Of a DNA stretch of 64,000 nt, positions 48,713-58,414 are shown one piece after another; within the stretch, counting starts at the first letter, position 1, and each line of letters begins with the position of its first letter. Source of the DNA: Sporosarcina luteola. GTDB lineage: Bacteria; Bacillota; Bacilli; Bacillales_A; Planococcaceae. The DNA lies in the NCBI RefSeq assembly GCF_023715585.1, contig NZ_JAMBOK010000004.1, positions 62,001 to 126,000 on the forward strand. The letters are read 5' to 3'. Position numbers and translations under genes: made by a program. The notes beneath the pieces were generated by a model, which worked only from the letters and a program-made list of their open reading frames with translations, was not told where the DNA came from and searched no databases.

Positions 48713-49804
48713 ATGAAAAATGAAGTAAGCGTCAGCGAAAAATTGAGCGAAGCACATACATTGCCATCTTGGCTGTACACGGACCCGGATGTGTTGGACG
48801 TCGAATTAAAGGAAATCTTCGCGAAAACTTGGCAGTACGTTGGACATGTTAGCGAATTCAAAAAAGCGGGCGATTATATTACGACTGAAATCGTCGGCAA
48901 GCCGATTTTTGTGACATTGGGCAACGATGGGGAGATCCGCGCCTTTTATAATGTGTGCAGTCACCGGGCTGCGAAGTTGGTTGAAGGGGAAGGGAATAAG
49001 CGTATCATCACTTGTCCGTACCATGCTTGGTCTTACCGGTTGGATGGGTCGCTTAACCGCGCTCCGAATATGCAAGGTGTCGAGAACTTTGATGAATCTG
49101 CCTTCTGCTTGCACGATGTCCGATTGGAGATTTTCGAGTCGTTCATCTTTGTGAATCTCGATCCGGATGCGGAACCGATGGCAAAGACCTTCGGCGGATT
49201 GCTTGAGCATGTGAAAAAGGATAATTTGGATCAATTCAAGAAAATGCAGGTAAAGGAAACGATCTGTCATTCAAATTGGAAAATCGGGATCGATAATTAT
49301 TTGGAATGCGATCATTGTCCGGGGGTCCATAAATCACTCGTTTCCAAAGTGGATATGAAGCAATATGAATCGAGCCTACACGAAAATTATGTTTATCAAG
49401 CGACTCCACTAAAAGGGCAAAACGCTGATTTCGAAATGGGGCAGGGCGGAAGATACTACTGGCTTTATCCGAATATGTGGTTTTCGTTCGACCCGGGTCC
49501 GCCTAATGTATCCATTCACCAGTCGATTCCGATTGATCATAAAACGACGAAGTACGTCTATACGACTTTTTTCATGAACGATACAATCACGGAAGAGGAA
49601 GAAGAGTTGATGGCGGTCGATCAAGACGTGCGCCGGGAAGATAAGGAGATCTGTGAGGTTGTCCAAAAGGGAATCGAAACGGGTGTATACAAACAAGGCA
49701 GATTTTCGCTGACCGAGAACTGCGTCCACCATTTCCATCTGCTCATGCAAAAGAGACTGGAACCATTTTTGCCATTGAAGAAAGTTGAGTCAAACGTTTT
49801 GTAA
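48713..49804 (+). CDS. Rieske non-heme iron oxygenase, alpha subunit
   Basis: 363 residues. Rieske 2Fe-2S ligands Cys82-x-His84 (VCSHRAA) and Cys101-xx-His104 (CPYHAWSY); mononuclear iron ligands in NYLECDHCPGVH (His201, His206). Family members hydroxylate aromatic rings or demethylate betaines (carnitine, stachydrine, choline types). The neighbouring APC permease suggests an amino-acid or betaine-like substrate. It needs a reductase, and none is adjacent. GAGGGGGC upstream of the ATG. Confidence 0.88.
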   Translation: MKNEVSVSEKLSEAHTLPSWLYTDPDVLDVELKEIFAKTWQYVGHVSEFKKAGDYITTEIVGKPIFVTLGNDGEIRAFYNVCSHRAAKLVEGEGNKRIITCPYHAWSYRLDGSLNRAPNMQGVENFDESAFCLHDVRLEIFESFIFVNLDPDAEPMAKTFGGLLEHVKKDNLDQFKKMQVKETICHSNWKIGIDNYLECDHCPGVHKSLVSKVDMKQYESSLHENYVYQATPLKGQNADFEMGQGGRYYWLYPNMWFSFDPGPPNVSIHQSIPIDHKTTKYVYTTFFMNDTITEEEEELMAVDQDVRREDKEICEVVQKGIETGVYKQGRFSLTENCVHHFHLLMQKRLEPFLPLKKVESNVL

Positions 49805-49813
49805 ACGCTTTCA
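49800..49813 (+). promoter_or_regulatory. Perfect cre (CcpA) site
   Basis: TGTAAACGCTTTCA matches the consensus TGWAANCGNTNWCA at every position. It spans the stop codon of the Rieske gene, 36 bases before the permease start. As a downstream roadblock it would cut permease expression on preferred sugars. Confidence 0.85.
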
Positions 49814-49849
49814 CATACGTGCAATTAAAGTCAATGAGGAGGATGGTGA

Positions 49850-51250
49850 ATGGAGATGAAGACGATGCAAGAAAGTCCGCAGAAGCTAAGGCGGGAGATG
49901 AAGAGCAGACACCTATTCATGATTTCGCTCGGGGGCGTCATAGGAACCGGCCTATTTATCGGTTCGGGGTATGCGATCGGGGAAGCCGGGCCGATCGGTA
50001 CAATTTTAGCCTATCTGGTAGGTGGGCTCCTCATGTATTTAGCAATGGTCTGTCTAGGGGAGTTATCCGTCATCATGCCGGTTTCAGGCTCTTTTCAGGC
50101 GCATGCCACGAAGTTTATAGGACCTGCATCAGGATTTGTCATCGGTTGGGTGTATTGGCTGAGTTGGGCACTTTACGTCGGTCTTGAATTTATCGCAGCG
50201 GGGTTGTTGATGGGCAGATGGTTTCCGGATGTCCCCATATGGATCTGGTGTGCAGTCTTCGTCGTTCTTCTGTTCTCCATCAATTCGCTGAGTACGAAAA
50301 GCTTCGCTGAAACGGAATATTGGTTCGCGGGCATAAAAGTATTGGCGGTCATTCTATTCATCGGAATCGGCTTTTGTGCGATGTTCGGGTTGATCACGAT
50401 GGATGGGACGCCGACTCCCTATCTTTCGAATATTACCGGAGATGGTGTTTTCCCTACAGGGCTGACTGGGGTCTTTATCGTCATGATGACTGTCATTTAT
50501 GCATTCCAAGGCTCTGAAATCATGGGAGTGGCAGCTGGGGAAACGGAGGAACCGGAGAAGAACATTCCGAAGGCCATCCGCAATATCGTTGTGCGTGTTC
50601 TCGTGTTCTACGTGTTGGCGATTTTTGTCCTGTCGGCAATCGTCCCTTGGAAAGAAGCGAGTGTGCTGGAAAGTCCGTTCGTCACAGTTTTCGATATCGT
50701 CGGGATTCCTTACGCCGCAGATATCATGAACTTCGTCATCTTGACGGCCATACTTTCCGTCGGGAACACGGGATTATTCGCTTGTACGCGGATCCTTTAT
50801 TCATTGGCCAACGATGGGATGGCGCATCCGATGTTCGGAAAGCTGAGCAAGAAGGGGGTTCCGATGAATGCGCTGCTTGTGACTCTCGGATTTGCGCTTC
50901 TATCCTTGCTGACGAGTGTCATTGCGGAGACTACACTCTTTGTTGTCCTTCTCTCGGTCAGTGGAATAGGGGGGACGATTACGTGGATGGCCATCGCATT
51001 CTCCCAATATCGTTTCCGGACGCAGTATGTGAAAGACGGAGGAAAGCCGGAAGACCTGAAATTCCGGGTCCGTCTGTTTCCATTCGTCCCGATCCTTTGT
51101 ATCGTAATTTGCGCGTCGTTATTCGTTTTCGCCGCATTTGATCCAACGCAGCGGGTGTCACTTGCTTTAGGGTTCGGTTTTATCGGGTTGTGTTATTTGT
51201 ATTATTATTTGAGGTATACGCGAAAGAGGGAAACTGCCATTTCTCAGTAG
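49850..51250 (+). CDS. APC-family amino-acid permease
   Basis: 466 residues, 12 helices. N-terminal MKSRHLFMISLGGVIGTGLFIGSG and loop ETEEPEKNIPKAIR fit the AAT branch (GabP/AnsP/ProY relatives). ATG with AGGAGG 7 bases upstream. It probably feeds the Rieske oxygenase in front of it. A recurrent hairpin terminator follows. Confidence 0.9.
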   Translation: MEMKTMQESPQKLRREMKSRHLFMISLGGVIGTGLFIGSGYAIGEAGPIGTILAYLVGGLLMYLAMVCLGELSVIMPVSGSFQAHATKFIGPASGFVIGWVYWLSWALYVGLEFIAAGLLMGRWFPDVPIWIWCAVFVVLLFSINSLSTKSFAETEYWFAGIKVLAVILFIGIGFCAMFGLITMDGTPTPYLSNITGDGVFPTGLTGVFIVMMTVIYAFQGSEIMGVAAGETEEPEKNIPKAIRNIVVRVLVFYVLAIFVLSAIVPWKEASVLESPFVTVFDIVGIPYAADIMNFVILTAILSVGNTGLFACTRILYSLANDGMAHPMFGKLSKKGVPMNALLVTLGFALLSLLTSVIAETTLFVVLLSVSGIGGTITWMAIAFSQYRFRTQYVKDGGKPEDLKFRVRLFPFVPILCIVICASLFVFAAFDPTQRVSLALGFGFIGLCYLYYYLRYTRKRETAISQ

Positions 51251-51292
51251 GAAGAAAATGAATCGCTGGTTCTTCAAGACATATTTTAAAAG

Positions 51293-51331
51293 ACAGCCGA
51301 ATGGAGAGGGGAACCTCGTCCATCCGGCTGT
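51293..51331 (+). terminator. Recurrent hairpin, copy 3
   Basis: ACAGCC...GGCTGT with ATGG/CCAT and GAGG/CCTC inner pairs; tail atttc. Clearly related to 44778-44819 but the T-tract is poor. Confidence 0.7.
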
Positions 51332-51533
51332 ATTTCATACTATTATTTCACCGCTCGTATAGGCATAGAAGTTGTGGACGGTAATTATTTATCCGGTACA
51401 TTTCCTGTAAGGATCTGTGCTAGCTTAAGCGTGTTTGTATGAATTAGGCTTTGAAACTTTTTAGTAAATGAAACGTATTCCTGATAATCAAAAATCAACA
51501 TATTGGTGTAAAGCATGGAAAGGAGTAGATTCA

Positions 51534-51776
51534 GTGGAGGATGAAAATTGGAATGGCAAGGGGAAGATTAACGAAAATAAATTAATGATGAGAGAAGCAG
51601 GATTTGTAGTATTGGTAATACTAATTTTTCTGCAATACTTTAAATTAGCTGCTTACTTGTCTGATAAATACTTTTTTAATAGTTATTTCATGAGCTATCT
51701 TGTCTTGGTTTTAGGTATTCCTTTATCTTGCTTTGCTGCGAAATATGTAGTTCAGGTAATTAAGCAGATAATATGA
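51534..51776 (+). CDS. Small two-helix membrane protein
   Basis: 80 residues from a GTG with AAGGAG upstream. Charged N-terminus (about 1-25), then two hydrophobic helices (about 26-45 and 54-75). I see no family motif. 80 bases before the phosphoesterase gene on the same strand. Confidence 0.6.
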   Translation: MEDENWNGKGKINENKLMMREAGFVVLVILIFLQYFKLAAYLSDKYFFNSYFMSYLVLVLGIPLSCFAAKYVVQVIKQII

Positions 51777-51856
51777 AAAAAGTGACTAGGCTTACTGTCA
51801 CGTAAGGGCGCGAGAAAAGGGAGTCGAGCAAGGACTGGATAGAAGGAGAGTTCGAA

Positions 51857-53002
51857 TTGGATAAGTTCGGTTTAATTTTCGGTGCAACAATTATAATTGC
51901 TATTTATGGAAGTGCGAATTATTACATCGCAAGTAAGATCTATCAATGGCTCAGACTGTTTTTCCCATCTGTAAATTTAAAGCTATTTGCAAGTGTATAC
52001 ATATTCATTGCATTTTCTATGATACTCGCTTTTTTACCTCTTCCTTCCAGTGTGAACAATCTAGTTAGTTGGTTAAGCGCATATTGGATGGGCATTTTTG
52101 TATATCTATTCCTATTTATTCTCATGGTTCATTTGATCATACTAATCGGCACTATGGTGAAAATAATTCCAACTCCTCTGCCGCAGAAATTCCATTTCTT
52201 TGCGGGTTTTATAGTGGTTTTACTAACTTCTAGCTTCGTCGGTTATGGCATATACAATGCAAATCAGATTAAACATGTTTCCTACGATATTTTGATGAAA
52301 GAAACTCCATTGCCAGGTGGCATGAAGGTCATCCTCATAAGCGATTTGCATTTAGGAGCTGTAAATTCCGAAAAGCGCCTTGAAAGTATCGTGGATGATA
52401 TTAATAAGCTTGAACCTGATATCGTTTGCATTGCGGGCGATATCTTTAATGATGATTATAATGCTATCCAAGATCCTGAAAGAGCAATGAATTTATTAAA
52501 AAGTATTACGGCAACATATGGAGTATATGGCAGTCTTGGAAACCATGACAGTGGAAAGACATTTGGCGACATGATTACCTTCCTTGAGCGAAGTAATATA
52601 AAGCTCCTTACTGATGAGTACCAGATAATTGATGAGCGACTGATTGTTTATGGACGTGTGGATCCATCGCCAATTGGGGGTTTTGGTGATATAAAAAGAA
52701 AAGATAGTACAGAAATTTTAGCTTCGATAGATACAAATCTGCCTATTATTGTTATGGATCATACTCCTACAAAACTTGAGCAATATGGCGAGGAAATTGA
52801 CTTAGTTCTTGCTGGCCACACGCACAGAGGGCAGATATTTCCGGGCAGTTTAGTAACAAATGCAATATTTGAAGTGGACTATGGACATTATCAAAAGGAT
52901 GCGACGAGCCCACACGTTATCGTTACATCGGGCGTAGGTACTTGGGGGATGCCAATGCGGGTCGGAACCAATAATGAGATTGTACGTATTCAATTGCGTT
53001 GA
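51857..53002 (+). CDS. Membrane-anchored metallophosphoesterase (YkuE-like)
   Basis: 381 residues. Four N-terminal hydrophobic helices (within 1-140), then a calcineurin-type domain: SDLHLG, AGDIFND, GNHDSG, a VMDHTP His and AGHTHRGQ, a complete dimetal site. Related proteins act on wall lipids or nucleotide-type phosphates outside the membrane. TTG start with AAGGAG upstream. Precedes a PBP gene, consistent with an envelope role. Confidence 0.9.
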   Translation: MDKFGLIFGATIIIAIYGSANYYIASKIYQWLRLFFPSVNLKLFASVYIFIAFSMILAFLPLPSSVNNLVSWLSAYWMGIFVYLFLFILMVHLIILIGTMVKIIPTPLPQKFHFFAGFIVVLLTSSFVGYGIYNANQIKHVSYDILMKETPLPGGMKVILISDLHLGAVNSEKRLESIVDDINKLEPDIVCIAGDIFNDDYNAIQDPERAMNLLKSITATYGVYGSLGNHDSGKTFGDMITFLERSNIKLLTDEYQIIDERLIVYGRVDPSPIGGFGDIKRKDSTEILASIDTNLPIIVMDHTPTKLEQYGEEIDLVLAGHTHRGQIFPGSLVTNAIFEVDYGHYQKDATSPHVIVTSGVGTWGMPMRVGTNNEIVRIQLR

Positions 53003-53102
53003 GAGATTCTTAAAGAATTGTGTAACCCTGGTGAAGTTGAGTTTCTTCTTTCTACTATGCTAAACTTAAACGTTCGAAAGCAATGAAGAAGGTGGAATTC
53101 GT

Positions 53103-55232
53103 ATGGGAAGAATGGAAAATAGGCAACAACAGAAGAAAGAGAAAATAAGAAATAAATGGTCAGATATGAAAAAACCTATTCGAATACTCTTATTCGGAAT
53201 GCTCGTTGTAGTCATTTGTGGATTGGTCATAGTAAACCTATTAATTTCATCAAGTGATGTGAGTAAACTCGAAGAACCTGAACCGAGACCGACGTTTATT
53301 TACGATCAAAACGGAGAGATTGTGAGTAAAATTTCGAATTCCAATATTGAGGGAGTTCCGTTACATCAAATTCCAAAAGAGCTGATAGAAGCAGTCATTT
53401 CTGTTGAAGATCAACAATTTTACAAACATAACGGGATTAATTATTTTGGGGTTGCGCGGGCATTCACTCAAAACATGTTAACAGGTGAAGTTGTTGCCGG
53501 TGGGAGTACCATTACTCAACAGCTTTCAAAAAATGTGTTTTTAACGCAGGAACGTACGTATTCTCGTAAATTCAAAGAACTGCTGATTGCGAAGAATGTT
53601 GAGAGAACGTATTCAAAAGATGACATCTTAGAACGATACCTCAACCAAATCTATTTTGGCGAAGGAGCATGGGGTGTTCAACGAGCTGCGGAAGTCTATT
53701 TCGGGAAAGATGTAAGCGAATTAACGTTGAGCGAATCTGCTACATTAGCGGGATTAATTAAAGCGCCAACCCATTTATCTCCTTATAAAAACAAGGAAAA
53801 GTCGCTGGCACGACGCAATATTGTCTTATCGTTAATGAAAAGTGAAAAGTACATTAGTCAAGCGGAGTTCGATGAAGCGGTAGGACAGGAAATTGTGTTA
53901 GCTGATTCATCATTGACGAATTATAAGGGGAAATACCCCTATTATATTGACCATATTATTGACGAGGCTGTAAACAAGTACGATTTAACGAAAAATGAAG
54001 TGCTATCAGGTGGATTACATATTTATACGGAGTTGAATCCTGTCATCCAAGATGCCCTTGAAGAAGTCTATGAGGATGAGCGTTATTTTCCAGAGAGTAA
54101 GCCGGATCAACTTATTCAAAGTGCTTCGGTCTTCTTGAATCCTAAAACGGGCGGAATTACCGCATTGGTTGGGGGCAGAGGAGAATACACGTATGGACGC
54201 TTTAATAATGCGACACAGCTCGTTCGACAGCCGGGCTCAACTTTGAAACCACTTGTCTACACTGCAGCACTCGAGCAAGGCTATCATATTTCGGATTTGC
54301 TCGTTGACGAACCGATTAATATTGATGGATATTCTCCGAAGAATTTCGATCAGAAATTCAGAGGGCGAGTGACAATGTACGATGCTGTGGCGCAATCGTA
54401 TAATATCCCTCCCGTCTGGCTCTTACATCAGATTGGAATTGAAAAAGGTGTCCGTGCCGTGGAGCGGTTCGGAATCCCATTGGATGACCATGACCATAAT
54501 CTAGGCTTGGCATTAGGGGGCTTGCACAAAGGTACTTCACCCTTGCGAATGGCTCAAGCTTTTGCTGCGTTTGCGAATGATGGGGTCATGATGGAAGCCC
54601 ACGCGATTGTTAAAATAAAAGATTCAGAAGGCGAAGTCATAGGAAAATGGCGTGAACAGTCTCAGGAAGTAACAGATGCGGAAGTCGCCCAGCAAATGAC
54701 CTATATGCTGCAAGGTGCTGTCGAAGTTGGTACGGCCCAGAAAGCTCAACTTTCAGGATTGGAAGTAGCCGGTAAAACAGGCACCACCCAGCTGCCATTC
54801 ACGGGTGTGGATGGATCAAAAGATCATTGGTTCGTCGGATATACACCGGACCTCGTCGGTGCGGTTTGGTTAGGATATGACAAAACAGACGCAGAACATT
54901 ACTTAACATCAACTAGCAGTTTTACAGCGCCGCCAATTTTCGCGCAAGTCCTATCAAGATCGATCAGTGAATTACCTACGAAAAAATTCGATCTGCCATT
55001 AATCGCGAAAAAGAAAAAAGAGTTAGAGGAACAGAAAGCTAAGTTAAAGGAGAAAGAACAAAAACAAGAAAAAGAGAAAAGGAAACAAAAGAAAAAAGAA
55101 GAGAAAGAACGAGAAAAGAGAGAGAAGAAAGACAAGAAGGAAAGAGAAAAAGAACAGAAAAAGAGAGAGAAAAAGGAAGAGAAAGAAAAGAAGAAACGAG
55201 AGAAAGAGAAAAAGAAGGAAAAAGAAAAATGA
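53103..55232 (+). CDS. Class A penicillin-binding protein
   Basis: 709 residues. One N-terminal membrane helix (about 29-50), glycosyltransferase domain (EDQQFYKH with Glu102; GGSTITQQ), transpeptidase domain with Ser379 in STLK, SYN at 432-434 and KTGT at 558-561. Polymerises and cross-links peptidoglycan. The last 75 or so residues are almost only Lys, Glu, Arg and Gln, an unusually long charged tail predicted to be helical and extracellular. AAGGTGG upstream of the ATG. Confidence 0.93.
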   Translation: MGRMENRQQQKKEKIRNKWSDMKKPIRILLFGMLVVVICGLVIVNLLISSSDVSKLEEPEPRPTFIYDQNGEIVSKISNSNIEGVPLHQIPKELIEAVISVEDQQFYKHNGINYFGVARAFTQNMLTGEVVAGGSTITQQLSKNVFLTQERTYSRKFKELLIAKNVERTYSKDDILERYLNQIYFGEGAWGVQRAAEVYFGKDVSELTLSESATLAGLIKAPTHLSPYKNKEKSLARRNIVLSLMKSEKYISQAEFDEAVGQEIVLADSSLTNYKGKYPYYIDHIIDEAVNKYDLTKNEVLSGGLHIYTELNPVIQDALEEVYEDERYFPESKPDQLIQSASVFLNPKTGGITALVGGRGEYTYGRFNNATQLVRQPGSTLKPLVYTAALEQGYHISDLLVDEPINIDGYSPKNFDQKFRGRVTMYDAVAQSYNIPPVWLLHQIGIEKGVRAVERFGIPLDDHDHNLGLALGGLHKGTSPLRMAQAFAAFANDGVMMEAHAIVKIKDSEGEVIGKWREQSQEVTDAEVAQQMTYMLQGAVEVGTAQKAQLSGLEVAGKTGTTQLPFTGVDGSKDHWFVGYTPDLVGAVWLGYDKTDAEHYLTSTSSFTAPPIFAQVLSRSISELPTKKFDLPLIAKKKKELEEQKAKLKEKEQKQEKEKRKQKKKEEKEREKREKKDKKEREKEQKKREKKEEKEKKKREKEKKKEKEK

Positions 55233-55332
55233 CGCGTGAGTCGCAAGGATATGATGATTGAACGGTGACAGTTGGCCGTGCATTGTCCTCATCAATAAGG
55301 GCTGCAAAGACTACCTATATACCGTTAAAAAC

Positions 55333-55383
55333 TACAAAACCGGTTCCGATCATTACGTAAAAATGATTAGAGCCGGTTTTTGC
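55333..55383 (+). terminator. PBP terminator
   Basis: AAAACCGG ... CCGGTTTTT outer stem with inner ATCATT/AATGAT, T-run at the end. Confidence 0.85.
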
Positions 55384-55466
55384 TTGAACTCGGTGTATAA
55401 GTACATGCATTAAGCTGTGTTTGAGTTGTTCGGCATATAATAGGTCTACTTTTCCGATTTCATCAT

Positions 55467-55958
55467 TCAACCCACAAGCCTCAAGTAATATAGCTTTGCT
55501 TCTTGCAACGCATTGTTTACTTCAATAGACGCATCAGCTGCAAAATACAATGCAATACCGCCTGCGATAACAACAGCTATTGTACCGCCGTATTTAAGTG
55601 CTTTTCTATTTCTTGCATAAAGGAACAATGCAATTGCTACAACGAGCAAAAGGTAGATTAATGAGTAAAAAACCGTAGATAGCGATGATTCGATAGCTTG
55701 AATAGCGGTCGCATAATTTACTAATTCATCTATATTGTCCTCGTTCTTTTCGATGACAATAAGGTCGCCTTTATAATCAAGCTCCCAAAGAATCGTCCCG
55801 CTCTCCTCTTTAGTAATCGTAAAACCGTATCCCATCGCATTACCACTGCCGATCAATCCGTAATACTCTTCAGTGTCTGCTTCATCGTTTTGGGTGCAGG
55901 CTGCTACTAGGAAAGGAAGGAATACTAACACTAACGCAATCGGAATATATCTGTTCAT
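55467..55958 (-). CDS. Lipoprotein with two membrane helices, unknown
   Basis: 163 residues. Lipobox LVAAC near residue 21, then an about 70-residue external part (GYGFTITKEESGTILWELDYKGD), and two C-terminal hydrophobic helices separated by a short basic loop (ARNRKALKYGG). ATG at 55958 with AGGAGA 8 bases upstream. Not recognised. Confidence 0.7.
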   Translation of the reverse strand: MNRYIPIALVLVFLPFLVAACTQNDEADTEEYYGLIGSGNAMGYGFTITKEESGTILWELDYKGDLIVIEKNEDNIDELVNYATAIQAIESSLSTVFYSLIYLLLVVAIALFLYARNRKALKYGGTIAVVIAGGIALYFAADASIEVNNALQEAKLYYLRLVG

Positions 55959-56066
55959 TCGCATCTCTCCTAAAAGCATCGTCACTTTCTAGACGATAGC
56001 TTCTCCGATATGACTCCGTAACAATTCTTTCTGTAGGATTAAAATAATCAAATTTACAGTACGTTC

Positions 56067-56402
56067 TTATTCCGCTATCAAAGTTAATTGGTCCGTTTGA
56101 GAGATCAAATCAATTCTATGTCCCTCTTTTTCATAAAAAGTTGAAGCACCTTCTCTGCCTGCTTTGCTCCATCCTTTTGATTTGATTATTATCTCATACA
56201 TAAGAGGAATCCCGTCTTCTTCAGAGGCTTTTGACCAATTATAAACAGCAACGTCATCTTTATCATTAAGTAATTCGGCGTTTTTGGGTATCGGAAAGTT
56301 AAAGAATTTATTGTTTTCCTCATATGCAAGATAAGTGGCGAAAAAGAGAATGCCACCAATTACTATTGTGGATATAACCACTATGCTGATTTTATTCTTC
56401 AT
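56067..56402 (-). CDS. Single-pass membrane protein, 111 aa, unknown
   Basis: ATG at 56402 with GGAGAG upstream. One N-terminal helix (about 6-26), then an external domain with SKASEEDGIP, YEIIIKSKGWSKAGREG and a C-terminal LISQTDQL. No known motif. About 108 bases upstream of the lipoprotein gene in the same direction; possibly co-expressed. Confidence 0.65.
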   Translation of the reverse strand: MKNKISIVVISTIVIGGILFFATYLAYEENNKFFNFPIPKNAELLNDKDDVAVYNWSKASEEDGIPLMYEIIIKSKGWSKAGREGASTFYEKEGHRIDLISQTDQLTLIAE

Positions 56403-56807
56403 GCTTTCTCTCCATCCGTTTAAAATGTAACGATAATTATTTGCCTTACAACCTAACTCTAGCAAACTATGCCATGATGTGAAATCGGGAAAATTATATG
56501 GGCTTATGGGTAATTAATTAAAGAAGTCATAGGTGATTATCCTTATTTTTTAGTATTTTACGTAAGTAACATAGTCTATTATAACGGTAGGTCACCAGTT
56601 ATCTTTTGACTGATATTGGGCAAATTCTTATCAGGTAATCACGCTTTTCGCTTTCAATTTTCCAACGTCCGAGATTCCATAATTCGTTAATTACAAAAAT
56701 GTGCTTCACAATTCTAAAAAGATTGTGATAAAATAAAGCCTCAGTCTACTCTAACGGGGAGAAATGATTGAAGATATTATACAACGAAAGATATTGGGGG
56801 TAGACGA
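56403..56807. other. Divergent gap upstream of sstT
   Basis: Contains an extended -10 promoter for sstT: TTCACA (56705-56710), 18 bases, TGATAAAAT with -10 at 56729-56734. Nothing else seen in the other 300 bases. Confidence 0.55.
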
Positions 56808-58061
56808 ATGAGAAATCTAGTTAATAAGTGGAATCAAATAAGCCTAGTAAAAAGAATCATTGTCGGTATTCTTGTCGGTCTTGTTTTAGCGTTAACGGTT
56901 CCCAAAGCTGCAAGTGGGGTCTCCATCTTAGGTGCTTTATTTGTCGGTGCATTGAAAGCGGTTGCACCTGTATTGGTCTTATTCTTAGTGATGCATGCAA
57001 TTGCAGTGCATAAGAGCGGTACGAAAACGAATATGAAATCGATTCTTGGTTTGTATGCCATTGGTACATTGCTAGCTGGCGCTGTTGCTGTGGTGGCGAG
57101 CTTTATATTCCCAGTGACGCTGACATTGACAACAGGGGCTGAAGACCTTTCACCTCCTGAAGGCATTATGGAAGTATTGAACACCTTATTATTTAACTTA
57201 GTTTCTAATCCAATTGATGCATTAGTCAATGCGAATTACTTAGGTATTTTAATGTGGGCAGTCGTTTTGGGGATTGCGTTAAAACAGGCAAATCAACATA
57301 CAAAAGATATGTTGGGCAGCTTCTCGGATGCGGTCACGAAAGTCGTGCAATGGGTGATCAATTTGGCTCCGCTCGGCATTATGGGTCTAGTTTTCGATGC
57401 TGTTGTCTCAACGGGGCTTTCCGCTTTGCTTGTATATGGACGCTTAATTTTAATCCTCGTGGGATGTATGTTGTTCATCGCTCTTGTAGTGAATCCGTTG
57501 ATTGTCTATGTGTATACGCGTAAAAACCCTTATCCACTTGTGTTTATGGTGTTAAGGGAAAGCGGGTTAACAGCGTTCTTTACACGTAGTTCGGCTGCAA
57601 ATATACCAGTAAACATGAAGCTGGCTGAAAAACTTGATTTGGATGAAGATACGTATGCCGTTTCAATCCCTCTAGGTGCGACAATTAATATGGCTGGTGC
57701 AGCAGTTACCATTGCAGTATTGACGCTTGCAACTGTGCATACGCTTGGGATAGAAGTTGACTTTATGACTTCGCTGATGCTATGTGTTGTGGCTGCAGTA
57801 TCTGCAGCAGGTGCATCTGGTGTTGCAGGGGGATCACTTTTGTTGATTCCGCTGGCATGCAGTTTGTTTGGAGTTCCAAATGATATTGCAATGCAAGTTG
57901 TTGGCGTTGGCTTCATCATCGGGGTTATTCAGGATTCTTGTGAAACAGCATTGAATTCATCTTCGGACGTATTGTTCACGGCTACAGCTGAGTATGCAAA
58001 AGAACGTAAAGAAGGTAAAGAAGTTTCTATGCAATCTTCTTGGAAATTCCGAAAAGTTTAA
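56808..58061 (+). CDS. sstT: Serine/threonine:sodium symporter SstT
   Basis: 417 residues of the dicarboxylate/amino acid:cation symporter family. Re-entrant loop [16 protein letters not shown] motif in [22 protein letters not shown] and the late [13 protein letters not shown] block identify the SstT branch. GGGGG upstream of the ATG. A RidA-type gene follows after its own terminator; both concern serine/threonine metabolism. Confidence 0.92.
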   Translation: MRNLVNKWNQISLVKRIIVGILVGLVLALTVPKAASGVSILGALFVGALKAVAPVLVLFLVMHAIAVHKSGTKTNMKSILGLYAIGTLLAGAVAVVASFIFPVTLTLTTGAEDLSPPEGIMEVLNTLLFNLVSNPIDALVNANYLGILMWAVVLGIALKQANQHTKDMLGSFSDAVTKVVQWVINLAPLGIMGLVFDAVVSTGLSALLVYGRLILILVGCMLFIALVVNPLIVYVYTRKNPYPLVFMVLRESGLTAFFTRSSAANIPVNMKLAEKLDLDEDTYAVSIPLGATINMAGAAVTIAVLTLATVHTLGIEVDFMTSLMLCVVAAVSAAGASGVAGGSLLLIPLACSLFGVPNDIAMQVVGVGFIIGVIQDSCETALNSSSDVLFTATAEYAKERKEGKEVSMQSSWKFRKV

Positions 58062-58082
58062 AATCTCCATTTCTTAGAAACT

Positions 58083-58127
58083 AAAAAGCCACGATTACTG
58101 AATTCATTCAGTGATTGTGGTTTTTTT
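58083..58127 (+). terminator. sstT terminator
   Basis: AAAGCCAC(g)ATTACTG pairs with CAGTGATTGTGG; TTTTTTT follows. 58128-58414 holds a small AAAAGGA...TCCTTTT hairpin (58233-58250) and otherwise no gene. Confidence 0.88.
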
Positions 58128-58414
58128 AATGAAGAATAATGTGTCGTGTTTGACAATGCAGATACGCTTATGTTTATACTAGGTAGTTCTATGTGGTATT
58201 CCTGAGCTCGGATAAGATAACACTACATAGCGAAAAGGAGAAATCCTTTTGGCCGGCTTATGCAACAACTTAACTCTAGGGGGTTTCTTTACTCTTGGAG
58301 TGTAATTCAGTATTCGCTTATATTGTTTGCAACCGCAAAAAAGAACTATGGTTTAGACCGGGTTTTTCAGCGCATACTTGAATTAATAAATACTTTTAAA
58401 AGGGGAATAATATT

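Noticed and set aside
48318..48861. Minus-strand frames of 100-120 codons before and inside the Rieske gene
   Set aside because: No RBS and no coherent motif; one lies antisense to the Rieske start.
54899..55307. Phe/Leu/Ser-rich minus-strand frames opposite the PBP tail
   Set aside because: They are the antisense of the Lys/Glu-codon tract and have no RBS.
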